Assembly: GCA_903901335.1 (NCBI GenBank) | Contig: CAIUQR010000155.1 | Coordinates: 1 to 64,000, forward strand | Direction: 5' to 3' | Origin: an uncultured delta proteobacterium | GTDB lineage: Bacteria > Desulfobacterota > Desulfobulbia > Desulfobulbales > Desulfocapsaceae | Length of the DNA: 64,000 bases | In this document: piece after piece, positions 52,444-60,383 of the stretch | Layout: the number at the start of each line of letters is the position of its first letter | Position numbering within the stretch: position 1 is the first letter of the stretch | Translations under genes and position numbers: made by a program | The notes under the pieces: model-generated | The model's database searches: none | Seen by the model: the letters and a program-made list of their open reading frames with translations, nothing else | What the model was told of the DNA's origin: nothing

Positions 52444-53694
52444 TCAACTGTTCATGGAATCAAGAAAATCACTGTTGGTCTTCTCCTGCTTCATTTTATC
52501 TATCAGAAATTCCATACCGTCTGCCGGGTTCATAGAAGAAAGGAGCTTGCGCAGGATCCAGATCCTGTTCAGCGTCTCGGGTTTCAGAAGCAGATCTTCT
52601 TTCCGTGTCCCGGAACGTCTGATATCCATGGCCGGAAATATCCGCTTGTCGGACATCTTTCGATCCAGAACGAGTTCCATATTGCCGGTTCCTTTGAACT
52701 CCTCAAAGATAACCTCATCCATTCGGCTGCCGGTCTCAACCAGGGCCGTGGCAAGAATAGTGAGGCTCCCCCCCTCTTCGATATTCCTGGCGGCACCAAA
52801 AAAACGCTTGGGACGATGCAGGGCGTTGGCCTCAACACCACCAGAGAGGATCTTGCCGCTGGCAGGAGTGACGGTATTATAGGCCCTGGCCAGTCGTGTG
52901 ATACTGTCGAGCAGAATGACGACGTCTTTTTTATGTTCGACCAGCCGTTTTGCCTTTTCAATGACCATTTCGGCCACCTGGATATGACGCTGAGGAGGCT
53001 CGTCAAAGGTGGAACTGACAACCTCGGCCGCCTTCACGCTCCGTGACATCTCGGTGACCTCTTCAGGACGCTCGTCGATCAGCAGCACGATCAGATAAAC
53101 TTCTTTGTGATTTCTGACAATTGAGTTGGCGATCTTCTGCATCAGGACCGTTTTCCCCGTCCGCGGAGGAGCGACAAGCAATCCCCTCTGGCCTTTGCCG
53201 ATGGGGCAGAACATATCCATCAGGCGCATGGAAAAGTTATCCGGTTGCCATTCAAGATTGAATTTTTCGTTAGGATGAAGCGGCGTCAGATTCCCGAAAA
53301 GGGTCTTCTGTTTGACAGCCTCCGGTGGATCAAAATTAACACTTTCAACCTTCAACAGGGCAAAATACCGTTCCCCCTCCTTCGGGGCACGGACAAGCCC
53401 GTCAACAACATCTCCGGTTCGCAGGTTCAAGCGCCGGATCTGAGACGGAGAAACGTAAATATCATCAGGGCCTGGCAGATAATTATATTCTGATGCCCGG
53501 AGAAAGCCGAAACCGTCGGGAAGAATCTCGAGCACGCCGTTGCCACGCATCTTACCGTCCTCTTCGGACTGCGCCTGCAGTAACGAGAAAATCAACTCCT
53601 GCTTTCGCATGGAGCTGAATCCTTCCACCTTAAGCTTCCGGGCTAATTTTACCAGTTCACCAATTTTTTTCAGTTTCAATTCCGCCAGATTCAT
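52444..53694 (-). CDS. rho: Transcription termination factor Rho
   Basis: Rho is a hexameric RNA helicase that ends transcription. The 416-residue protein has the N-terminal helical and RNA-binding domains ([44 protein letters not shown] in parts), Walker [15 protein letters not shown], Walker [17 protein letters not shown] and the R-loop region [20 protein letters not shown] (in parts). Length is normal with no large insert. It is preceded by a leader of about 360 nt with a strong promoter, typical of autoregulated rho genes. Confidence 0.97.
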   Translation of the reverse strand: MNLAELKLKKIGELVKLARKLKVEGFSSMRKQELIFSLLQAQSEEDGKMRGNGVLEILPDGFGFLRASEYNYLPGPDDIYVSPSQIRRLNLRTGDVVDGLVRAPKEGERYFALLKVESVNFDPPEAVKQKTLFGNLTPLHPNEKFNLEWQPDNFSMRLMDMFCPIGKGQRGLLVAPPRTGKTVLMQKIANSIVRNHKEVYLIVLLIDERPEEVTEMSRSVKAAEVVSSTFDEPPQRHIQVAEMVIEKAKRLVEHKKDVVILLDSITRLARAYNTVTPASGKILSGGVEANALHRPKRFFGAARNIEEGGSLTILATALVETGSRMDEVIFEEFKGTGNMELVLDRKMSDKRIFPAMDIRRSGTRKEDLLLKPETLNRIWILRKLLSSMNPADGMEFLIDKMKQEKTNSDFLDSMNS

Positions 53695-54053
53695 TAATCG
53701 CTTTCTCCTTACATGGGTTGCTTGGCAGGATAAGATGATACTGTGTATGTTTTTGAAACATATCCAGCAGGTTGATTATGTAATCCGTTCCAGATTAAAT
53801 CCTTGCGTATTTATTTCCGTGCAAAGACAAAATAAACTGGCAACGTGTTTTGTAGATGAGATTATTTTTGTATAAGATCAGAAATTGAATGGAACAATTG
53901 ATTAGATTTGTGAAGAACAGTTGCGTCCTTGAAAATTCCAGACCTGTACCTTCACACATTTACCCAAGACAGGGCGCAAAGATAAAACCAAGGCTTTTCC
54001 CAACGAAACGTCAATAAGATCTATCAGAGGGGTGTTCATATTTCCGGACTGAT
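53695..54053 (-). promoter_or_regulatory. Long 5' leader of rho
   Basis: The 507-nt gap between coaE and rho holds no recognisable protein gene. About 360 nt of it form the rho leader downstream of a clear promoter. The last 150 nt before rho are AT-rich and weakly structured, ending in a good GGAG before the ATG. Long leaders of rho are known to be sites of autogenous termination in other bacteria; this one fits that pattern but no specific site can be pinpointed by eye. Confidence 0.5.
53902..54039 (-). CDS. Possible leader peptide in the rho 5' leader
   Basis: Within the rho leader an ATG at 54039 starts a 45-codon frame, MNTPLIDLIDVSLGKALVL..., ending at 53902. The transcript from the promoter at 54059-54087 would begin about 13 nt before this ATG, and GGAA lies 2 nt before it, so the ribosome site is weak. 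The frame extends upstream beyond the promoter to 54186, but that longer version would not be on the transcript. Translation here could couple to Rho-dependent attenuation of rho; this is inference. Confidence 0.3.
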   Translation of the reverse strand: MNTPLIDLIDVSLGKALVLSLRPVLGKCVKVQVWNFQGRNCSSQI

Positions 54054-54058
54054 AATTC

Positions 54059-54087
54059 CTTATACGGTTTCCCCCGGATGCTGTCAA
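54059..54087 (-). promoter_or_regulatory. Sigma-70 promoter for rho
   Basis: On the minus strand TTGACA (54087-54082) and TATAAG (54064-54059) are exactly 17 nt apart. This is one of the strongest promoters in the window. Confidence 0.78.
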
Positions 54088-54201
54088 GAGTTTTCCTAGC
54101 GGAAAACCAGTCCCTTTCCGCCCCCGACAACCGGGATACATCTCTTCACGAAATATCCTTCCCGAAAAACAGGCAAATAATTTCACTAAGCGAATAATAT
54201 T

Positions 54202-54798
54202 TCAACATTTTTCCCGGAGACATCCGGCCAGGTGATAAACCTGCAGACACGTATGTGTCCAGAGCCCGGAATTGTCGATAACGGAATCGGCCAGCAAGGC
54301 CTTGCAGCCAACCGGCATCTGGGCTGCGAGAATGCTTCTGGCATCGGGCTCTGTCACTTTATCCCGGGAGATAATCCGCTGAACACACGTGATCTCTGTT
54401 GCAAATACCGTCACGATCCAATCGAAATCACCCTGCCAGCCAACCTCAAACAACAGCGGGACCTCTACAAGAAGATCCTCTCCGGTAATCATTTTCTCTA
54501 AAACCGACTTGCCGATCTCGGCACGGACCAAAGGATGTAATATCCGTTCCAGCTCAAGGCGTATCGTCTTTTCGGCAAAGATCGTCTCTCGGAGCAGCCT
54601 CCTTTCGATCCGGCCCTCAGCATCCATAAACCGTTCGCCCCAGGTCTGATAAATGCCATGCCAGCCGGGCTGGCCCTTATTCATGAGGTCACGACAGATC
54701 AGATCGGCATTGAGGGCTGAGGTCTTAAGGCATGTAGCCAGGAGTTTTGAAACCGTACTTTTTCCGGTGGCGATCCCACCCGTAACCGCAATTTTCAT
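54202..54798 (-). CDS. coaE: Dephospho-CoA kinase CoaE
   Basis: CoaE phosphorylates dephospho-CoA, the last step of CoA synthesis. The 198-residue protein begins KIAVTGGIATGKSTVSKLLA with the P-loop, and has ALNADLICRDLMNKG, HPLVRAEIGK and VEVPLLFEVGWQGDFD. The frame extends 30 codons upstream without homology, so the ATG at 54798 is chosen. It follows rluD by about 100 nt. Confidence 0.94.
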   Translation of the reverse strand: MKIAVTGGIATGKSTVSKLLATCLKTSALNADLICRDLMNKGQPGWHGIYQTWGERFMDAEGRIERRLLRETIFAEKTIRLELERILHPLVRAEIGKSVLEKMITGEDLLVEVPLLFEVGWQGDFDWIVTVFATEITCVQRIISRDKVTEPDARSILAAQMPVGCKALLADSVIDNSGLWTHTCLQVYHLAGCLREKC

Positions 54799-54894
54799 AC
54801 CGTGGTTCAGGAAAATTTCACGAAAGTGGAACTCAATGGTATTCTCTATTCCGAGAGCGTTCAGAATCCTTTCTGCCGGCTTCTGCAAAACACC

Positions 54895-55869
54895 TTATCT
54901 ACCGGCGCCAATCAGCTGTTCCAAACCATTCAGAACCTCAAGAAAATCATGCCATAACGGTGCCTCAATATCAAGCTTATCCCCGGTTATCGGATGAATA
55001 AACCGCAATCGAGTGGCATGCAGCATCTGTCTTGAAAAAACTATCTGCCCGGCGCCCCTCCCATAAAGGTTGTCCCCGATCACAGGATGGCCCAGATAGG
55101 CCATATGTACCCTGATCTGATGTGTTCTTCCGGTCTCGATTCCGACCTTAACCAGACAGTACATTCCGCCAAATTCTTTTACCACCTGCCAATGCGTTGC
55201 TGCATACCGGCCTCCCATCTCCCTCACCGCCATCTTCTGGCGATGCACGGGATGCCTGCCGATCGGAGCTACCACACGGCCCTGCTGCTGATCCAATATC
55301 CCATGGACAAGAGCAAGATACTCTTTCTCCATGGTACGAGCCTTGAACGCCTCGACAAGTTTCCTGTGGACATCCTCGCGTTTGGCAATCACCATAACCC
55401 CGGACGTATCCTTGTCGAGCCTGTGGACGATACCGGGCCGGACACTATCGCCTATCCCGGCAATAGATCCACAGTAATAGAGCAGGCCGTTAACCAGGGT
55501 CCCGGTCGGATTGCCGCTCCCCGGATGAACCACCAGTCCCGGTGGTTTGGAAATCACCAGCAGAAATTCATCCTCGTAGAGAATCGTCAGCTGTATGTTC
55601 TCAGGCTGAATATTTATGGCAGGAGGAGATATGACCGATCCTGAAACCTTGTCACCCGCCTTTAAACGGTAACTGCTCTTCCGGATCGACCCGTCCACCA
55701 GGACCACCCCGGCACGAACCGAGGAAATCAACTGGGAGCGGGAAAACTCCTGCAAATTCTCGGATAGAAAATGATCAAGCCTGTCTCCTGCCTGCCGCTC
55801 AGTGATCTGATATGCAAATTGATGGGAAGGAGAAGGGGCAACCGGATAATCATCGTTGCATAAGCTCAT
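54895..55869 (-). CDS. rluD: Ribosomal large subunit pseudouridine synthase, RluD type
   Basis: The 324-residue protein has an S4-like RNA-binding domain near 18-75 (RLDHFLSENLQEFSRSQLI) and a pseudouridine synthase domain with HRLDKDTSGVMVIAK, whose Asp is catalytic, and GRTHQIRVHMAYLGHPVIGD. This is the RluD/RluC/RluA superfamily; RluD modifies 23S helix 69. Assignment to RluD rather than RluC is by length and S4 domain only. Confidence 0.88.
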   Translation of the reverse strand: MSLCNDDYPVAPSPSHQFAYQITERQAGDRLDHFLSENLQEFSRSQLISSVRAGVVLVDGSIRKSSYRLKAGDKVSGSVISPPAINIQPENIQLTILYEDEFLLVISKPPGLVVHPGSGNPTGTLVNGLLYYCGSIAGIGDSVRPGIVHRLDKDTSGVMVIAKREDVHRKLVEAFKARTMEKEYLALVHGILDQQQGRVVAPIGRHPVHRQKMAVREMGGRYAATHWQVVKEFGGMYCLVKVGIETGRTHQIRVHMAYLGHPVIGDNLYGRGAGQIVFSRQMLHATRLRFIHPITGDKLDIEAPLWHDFLEVLNGLEQLIGAGR

Positions 55870-55929
55870 AGGAACGGAAAAAACCGAAACAAATCAGGAG
55901 ATAAAAACGTCGGACTTTGAAAATCACGG

Positions 55930-56409
55930 TCAAGAGAAAATTGTATCGATTCTTTTGGATATCTTTTCCTCGTCGACCTGCTGTGCCAGAGAGAGTTCCT
56001 TGACGAGCAGATTTCTTGCCGTATCGAGCATTTTTCTTTCTCCGTAGGAAAGGTCCTTGTCAACACTGAGAAGAAATAAATCCCGCATGACCTCGGCCAC
56101 ATCATGAATCGAACCGGTCTTAATTTTATCCATATAATCACGATAGCGGCGGTTCCAGGTCTGGGGTCCAATCGCCAGATCTCTATCCTCAAGTATGGAG
56201 ATCACTTCATCGACCTCCTTTTTTGAGACAATGGAACGCAGGCCTGCATGTTTGCTGCTCCGGGTTGGAATCATTATCGTCATCCTGTTATCAAGAATCT
56301 GCAGAACATAGAACGTCTGATCGACTCCTGCTACAGTTTGAGTTTCAATCGATGTGATCACCCCTACACCATGAGCCGGATAAACAGCCATATCACCTTT
56401 TGCAAACAC
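55930..56409 (-). CDS. CarD/CdnL-type RNA polymerase-binding transcription factor
   Basis: CarD/CdnL proteins bind RNA polymerase beta and stabilise open complexes at rRNA and other promoters. The 159-residue protein has FAKGDMAVYPAHGVGVITSI, the N-terminal Tudor-like domain, then MTIMIPTRSSKHAGLRSI and a helical C-terminal part (LSYGERKMLDTARNLLVKEL). The frame is open to a TTG at 56475, but the family begins at FxxGD, so the GTG at 56409 is preferred. An extended -10 promoter lies upstream. The gene sits between pth and rluD. Confidence 0.88.
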   Translation of the reverse strand: MFAKGDMAVYPAHGVGVITSIETQTVAGVDQTFYVLQILDNRMTIMIPTRSSKHAGLRSIVSKKEVDEVISILEDRDLAIGPQTWNRRYRDYMDKIKTGSIHDVAEVMRDLFLLSVDKDLSYGERKMLDTARNLLVKELSLAQQVDEEKISKRIDTIFS

Positions 56410-56545
56410 TGTCCTCACCCCGTCGAAAAAAGGATATCCACACTTAGGGACAAGCCTCTTTGAAATGAGCCCCAAGGGCTCGAAAACGAAAATGGAAGAT
56501 GCGTATCATGCCGCTTGATACCTTTTGGAAATTTCCGGAAAACTC

Positions 56546-56554
56546 ATTATAACA
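56546..56554 (-). promoter_or_regulatory. Extended -10 promoter for the carD gene
   Basis: TGTTATAAT (minus strand 56554-56546) is a perfect TATAAT with a TG extension. No good -35 is seen at the right distance, which is acceptable for an extended -10 promoter. It would give a leader of about 130 nt. Confidence 0.5.
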
Positions 56555-56565
56555 CAATACGACCG

Positions 56566-56590
56566 TAAACGCCCTAGTTTTTCTGGGCGC
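56566..56590 (-). terminator. Weak terminator-like hairpin after pth
   Basis: On the minus strand CGCCC (56589-56585) pairs with GGGCG (56574-56570) across a 10-nt loop, followed by TTTA. The stem is short and the T run poor. It lies about 50 nt after the pth stop and just before the carD promoter. Confidence 0.3.
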
Positions 56591-56636
56591 AGGGAGAATG
56601 AGACAGCGGAGTCCGAGAAATTAGTATGAGTACTGA

Positions 56637-57230
56637 CTACTTAAGACCGTTAAGCAAATTCATTGCCTTACCGGCATCATCCTGAAGAAATAACTCAACC
56701 CCCTGGATCAGGGAATCCATCCTGCCGACAAGCGTTTCCCGTTCCTCTCCTGAAAGTTGTGCGAGAACATAGTGTTCCACGGGCATGTCGGAATGTATAG
56801 AACCTTGTCCCGGCCTGCCGATGCCGATTTTCAGACGGAAAAAATCATTCCCGCCCAGATGCTGAACCAGGGAACGGACCCCGTTATGTCCTCCGGAGCC
56901 CCCACCGCAAATCAGCTTAATCCTGCCGGGTTTCATGTCAATATCATCGTGAACGACAAGCAAACGATGCAGGGGGGTCTTGTAAAAATCGACAAACCTG
57001 GCGACAGCCTTGCCGCTCACATTCATATAGGTCAGCGGTTTAACCAGGCAGACCTTCGCCCCGAAAATTGAAACCCGTAGAGATAAAGAGTCCCATTTTT
57101 CGAGAGTGAGCGAACTCTTACATCTCCCGGCCAACTCATCGACCACCATAAAACCGATATTATGCCTGGTGCCGATGTACTTTGCGCCGGGATTACCGAG
57201 TCCTACGATAATAAAGGTTTCCTCACCCAT
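56637..57230 (-). CDS. pth: Peptidyl-tRNA hydrolase
   Basis: Pth rescues peptidyl-tRNAs released early from ribosomes. The 197-residue protein has FIIVGLGNPGAKYIGTRHNIGF (read in parts) with the Asn and the catalytic His, KPLTYMNVSGKAVA and VVHDDIDMKPGRIKL. The ATG at 57230 gives the family length; the frame continues to an ATG at 57260 without homology. It follows rplY in the usual rplY-pth order. Confidence 0.95.
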   Translation of the reverse strand: MGEETFIIVGLGNPGAKYIGTRHNIGFMVVDELAGRCKSSLTLEKWDSLSLRVSIFGAKVCLVKPLTYMNVSGKAVARFVDFYKTPLHRLLVVHDDIDMKPGRIKLICGGGSGGHNGVRSLVQHLGGNDFFRLKIGIGRPGQGSIHSDMPVEHYVLAQLSGEERETLVGRMDSLIQGVELFLQDDAGKAMNLLNGLK

Positions 57231-57376
57231 AAAATTGTGTCCGGCAACAGCAGAATCCATAAAAAAGAAAATCCGGAAAGGGCGAAACCCTTCCCGGATA
57301 ACAGATCAAACAGATGTTGGATCAATCTGGCAGCGGGGCTACCGCATCAGCCCCGGTTCCCCTTTGGAGAGGAGCC

Positions 57377-57949
57377 TTATTCCACAGGGGCTGCGCCGGG
57401 AGTAATGACAGCGACGCAGACGGTATCGGCCTTGGTGATCAACTTAACGTCTTCAGGGATTGACACGGAACCGACAGAGATGCTGTCGCCGATCTTCAAG
57501 GGGGTAATATCAATCTTGATATCATCCGGTATAGCAAGCGGATTCCCTTCAAGAACGACCTCATTTTTGCTGATCTGCAACTCACCGCCGAAATCAACGC
57601 CCTTGGCCTTGCCGGTGAAGGTAAGAGGCACGGTGAAGCGACGCGATTTTGCCAGATCAATCTCCACAAAGTCCGCATGCAGAAGAGTATCGCGGACCGG
57701 ATCGGTCTGCACCTCTTTCACCAGCACGTGTCGCGTTGATCCATCGTCAACCTTCAGGGTAACGACACAATTACTGTGATACATTTCCAGAAGTTGCTGA
57801 AAAAAAGTTGACGTTTCGAGTTGCAGAGCCAGGGATTTGGAACCTGCTCCATAAACAACAGCCGGGGTTTTGCCTTCCATGCGGAGGCGGCGCATAGCTC
57901 CTTTCCCGGTTTCCTTCCTGACAAATGCAGACATTTCTACCTGTAACAT
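57377..57949 (-). CDS. rplY: 50S ribosomal protein L25, general stress (CTC) form
   Basis: The 190-residue protein is the long CTC version of L25: an N-terminal 5S-rRNA-binding domain of about 95 residues (GKGAMRRLRMEGKTPAVVYG) and a C-terminal beta domain (LTFTGKAKGVDFGGELQI, SISVGSVSIPEDVKLI). It lies between prs and pth. Length and order are usual for this phylum. Confidence 0.94.
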   Translation of the reverse strand: MLQVEMSAFVRKETGKGAMRRLRMEGKTPAVVYGAGSKSLALQLETSTFFQQLLEMYHSNCVVTLKVDDGSTRHVLVKEVQTDPVRDTLLHADFVEIDLAKSRRFTVPLTFTGKAKGVDFGGELQISKNEVVLEGNPLAIPDDIKIDITPLKIGDSISVGSVSIPEDVKLITKADTVCVAVITPGAAPVE

Positions 57950-58053
57950 ATTTTTCTCCTTCGCTTCATACCCTGTCTGCCCAGAGAACTCCCCCTGAAT
58001 GACAGTTGAGCGTTATTATATAACACCATCTCTACGTGTTTCAGCACAATCAA

Positions 58054-58992
58054 CTAGACAAAAAGTGAACTGACAGAATCCTCGTTATGAATCCTTTTAA
58101 TGGCCTCAGCCAGCAAACTGGAAACGGAAAGCACTTTAATCTTCTTACAATCCACCGCCGCACCCTTGAGCGGGATTGTATTGGTAACGACCAGTGATTT
58201 AATCTCCGAAGCGTTTATCCGTTCAACAGCAGGCCCGGACAGCACCGGGTGCGAGCAGCAGGCATGGACCTCCCTCGCTCCGTTTTCCAGAAGCGTTGCG
58301 GCACCTTTACAGAGCGTCCCGGCCGTATCAACCATATCGTCCAGCAGTATGGCAGTCTTACCCTTCACGTCCCCGATAACATGCATCGCTTCACATTCAT
58401 TGGGCCGGTCACGTCGTTTATCGATTATTGCCAGACCCGCATTCAACCTTTTTGCAAAGGCCCTCGTCCTCTCAACGCCCCCGGCATCCGGAGAGACCAT
58501 GATCACGTCTTTGAAATTTTTCTTGATGTATCCCAACAGGACCGGAGCTGCATACAGATGGTCGACCGGGATATTGAAAAAACCCTGGATCTGTCCGGCA
58601 TGCAGGTCCATACAAAGGGCCCGTCGAACCCCGACGGCCATCAGCATCTCAGCCACCACCTTCGCGGAGATCGGCACTCTGGGGGCTACCTTCCTATCCT
58701 GGCGGGCATATCCGTAATAGGGAACAACGGCCGTGATCCTTCTTGCCGAGGCTCGACGGAGAGCATCAACCATCAGAACCAGTTCCATCAGGTGGTCATT
58801 GACGGGCGTGCATGTCGGTTGAATGACAAAAACATCAGCCCCCCTGACATTTTCCTTCATCTCAACATAAATCTCGCCATCGCTGAATTTTCTGACCTCA
58901 GCAGCAGAAAGAGGCAAGCCCAGATGGTCCGCAATTTCTTTGGCCATGATCGGGTGAGCGTTGCCTGTAACAATTTTAATTATATTTGGCAT
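58054..58992 (-). CDS. prs: Ribose-phosphate pyrophosphokinase
   Basis: Prs makes PRPP from ribose 5-phosphate and ATP. The 312-residue protein has [23 protein letters not shown] (in parts), [36 protein letters not shown] and the PRPP loop [14 protein letters not shown]. The gene follows tRNA-Gln by 37 nt and precedes rplY. Confidence 0.96.
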   Translation of the reverse strand: MPNIIKIVTGNAHPIMAKEIADHLGLPLSAAEVRKFSDGEIYVEMKENVRGADVFVIQPTCTPVNDHLMELVLMVDALRRASARRITAVVPYYGYARQDRKVAPRVPISAKVVAEMLMAVGVRRALCMDLHAGQIQGFFNIPVDHLYAAPVLLGYIKKNFKDVIMVSPDAGGVERTRAFAKRLNAGLAIIDKRRDRPNECEAMHVIGDVKGKTAILLDDMVDTAGTLCKGAATLLENGAREVHACCSHPVLSGPAVERINASEIKSLVVTNTIPLKGAAVDCKKIKVLSVSSLLAEAIKRIHNEDSVSSLFV

Positions 58993-59028
58993 GGTACTCT
59001 CAGGGTATACTGTTCAGGCCCAGGGGGA

Positions 59029-59103
59029 TGGCTGGGGCGGAAGGATTCGAACCTGCGAATGCCGGGATCAAAACCCGGTGCCTTACCACTTGGCTACGCC
59101 CCA
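59029..59103 (-). tRNA. tRNA-Gln (anticodon TTG)
   Basis: Read on the minus strand, this 75-nt gene has acceptor arms TGGGGCG and CGCCCCA, discriminator G and an encoded CCA. The anticodon stem CCGGG/CCCGG holds TTTTGAT, giving anticodon TTG, which reads CAA. The T arm GCAGG-TTCGAAT-CCTTC has one C-T mismatch. The usual T8, A9 and G10 positions are also the stop codon of ispE, so the two genes overlap by 10 nt. It is between ispE and prs and is probably cut from their common transcript. Confidence 0.96.
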
Positions 59104-59993
59104 ACACCTGCTCTCACCACAAATATTTTATCCCCATACTCCCGGCGCAGCTTTTGAACAACGCCACTGATATCCTCCGGAAAAGGGCTTCTTTGATCCG
59201 GAAAAACCCCGAAAACAGTCGGCCCACTTCCTGACATCAGGGCAGCCACAGCGCCTGCCGCCCGGAGCTTCTTCTTAATTTCTTCAATTTCCGGATACTT
59301 ACCGACGGTGACCTGTTCCAGATCGTTGGTCATCCCGGTCAATGAAAATGCATCGGCACTCAACTTTTGAGAACCCAGCAATGTAGAATTTTTCAATTGC
59401 TTTGTCAATGCAAAATTTTCGTAGACCCAACGTGTTGAAACGGCAAATCCAGGGTTAACCAGCAGAAAGGTGCACTGATCCAGGGAATGAACCGGCTTCA
59501 TCCTGTCACCAATTCCGGTTGCCAGCACTGCATCATGCCCCGTAATAAAAAACGGCACATCCGCACCGAGCTTCCTGCCGATATCCAGAAGGATGTTTTC
59601 GGAAAACTCATTCCCGCAAAGGCTGTTCAGACCTTTCAGGACGGTTCCGGCGTCACTGCTTCCCCCGCCCAGTCCCGCAGCAACCGGGATATTTTTTTCC
59701 AGCGTAATATCTACCCCGAATTGTGCCCCCTGTCGACTGGCTGCGAAAAAAACGGAGGCGGCCTTCCAGGCAAGATTCGTTTCATCCGCCGGAAGATCGC
59801 CCCCGGTGCATCTGAGCCGGACCCCCGATCCGTCACGCAAGGTCAGCGTGATCCGATCGAAGAGGTCAAGTTTCTGCATCCATGTCTCGAGTTCATGATA
59901 CCCATCAGGCCTCCTTGCCAGGACCCTCAGGAAGAGGTTGATCTTGGCCGGGGCGTACAGGCAGAGGGATCGATCTTCCGGATGAGTCGACAT
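59094..59993 (-). CDS. ispE: 4-diphosphocytidyl-2-C-methyl-D-erythritol kinase IspE
   Basis: IspE is the fourth enzyme of the MEP isoprenoid pathway. The 299-residue GHMP kinase has the substrate-binding block YAPAKINLFLRVLARRPDGYHELE, read in parts, and the ATP loop PVAAGLGGGSSDAGT. The last codons lie inside the tRNA-Gln gene: its stop TAG is tRNA nucleotides 8-10. It precedes tRNA-Gln and prs in the transcript. Isoprenoid supply has no direct link with the polyene cluster. Confidence 0.95.
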   Translation of the reverse strand: MSTHPEDRSLCLYAPAKINLFLRVLARRPDGYHELETWMQKLDLFDRITLTLRDGSGVRLRCTGGDLPADETNLAWKAASVFFAASRQGAQFGVDITLEKNIPVAAGLGGGSSDAGTVLKGLNSLCGNEFSENILLDIGRKLGADVPFFITGHDAVLATGIGDRMKPVHSLDQCTFLLVNPGFAVSTRWVYENFALTKQLKNSTLLGSQKLSADAFSLTGMTNDLEQVTVGKYPEIEEIKKKLRAAGAVAALMSGSGPTVFGVFPDQRSPFPEDISGVVQKLRREYGDKIFVVRAGVGA

Positions 59994-60012
59994 CTACTGC
60001 ACAAGGAGGGCC

Positions 60013-60333
60013 TTATTTTTTCACAGCTTTGACAAAACGCATCTTCACATCATAGAGGATGGATTTCAACATCTCCTCCTCGTCCTTGTCCAGATTACCT
60101 TTTGTCTTCTGCTGCAGGAGGGCCAGGGTGTCGATCCCATGTTTCGCTATATCGAGATCGACCTCCTTCTTGCCGGTTTTTGGATCAGTAATCTCGCCCA
60201 GATGATAGAGAACAGATGTACTGAGAGACATGATCAAAGCAGAAATAGTCACCTCGGGCATAACACATTTCCCTTCCGCATCGGGCACTTTTCCCTCTTG
60301 ACACCGACAACCGTTTTCTTTTTTTGATTCCAT
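60013..60333 (-). CDS. DUF1844 protein
   Basis: The 106-residue protein has the DUF1844 pattern: VTISALIMSLSTSVLYHLGEI, DLDIAKHGIDTLALLQQKTKGNL (in parts) and EEMLKSILYDVKMRFV. It is a small helical protein widespread in Desulfobacterota, of unknown function. Cys residues in GCRCQEG and GKC near the N-terminus might bind metal. It lies between serA and ispE. Confidence 0.85.
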   Translation of the reverse strand: MESKKENGCRCQEGKVPDAEGKCVMPEVTISALIMSLSTSVLYHLGEITDPKTGKKEVDLDIAKHGIDTLALLQQKTKGNLDKDEEEMLKSILYDVKMRFVKAVKK

Positions 60334-60359
60334 AGTAACCTGCCTTGTTACGTTTTAAC

Positions 60360-60381
60360 GATGTCCTGACCTCCGGACATC
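60360..60381 (-). repeat. Hairpin between serA and the DUF1844 gene
   Basis: GATGTCC and GGACATC (minus strand 60381-60360) form a 7-bp stem around GGAGGTCA, a few nt past the serA stop. The downstream T run is absent, so it is at best a weak terminator. It could be an RNA processing or stabilising element between the two genes. Confidence 0.4.
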
Positions 60382-60383
60382 AA

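Noticed and set aside
54040-54186. Upstream half of the 94-codon frame before rho
   Set aside because: It spans the rho promoter, so it would not be on the rho transcript; no homology seen.
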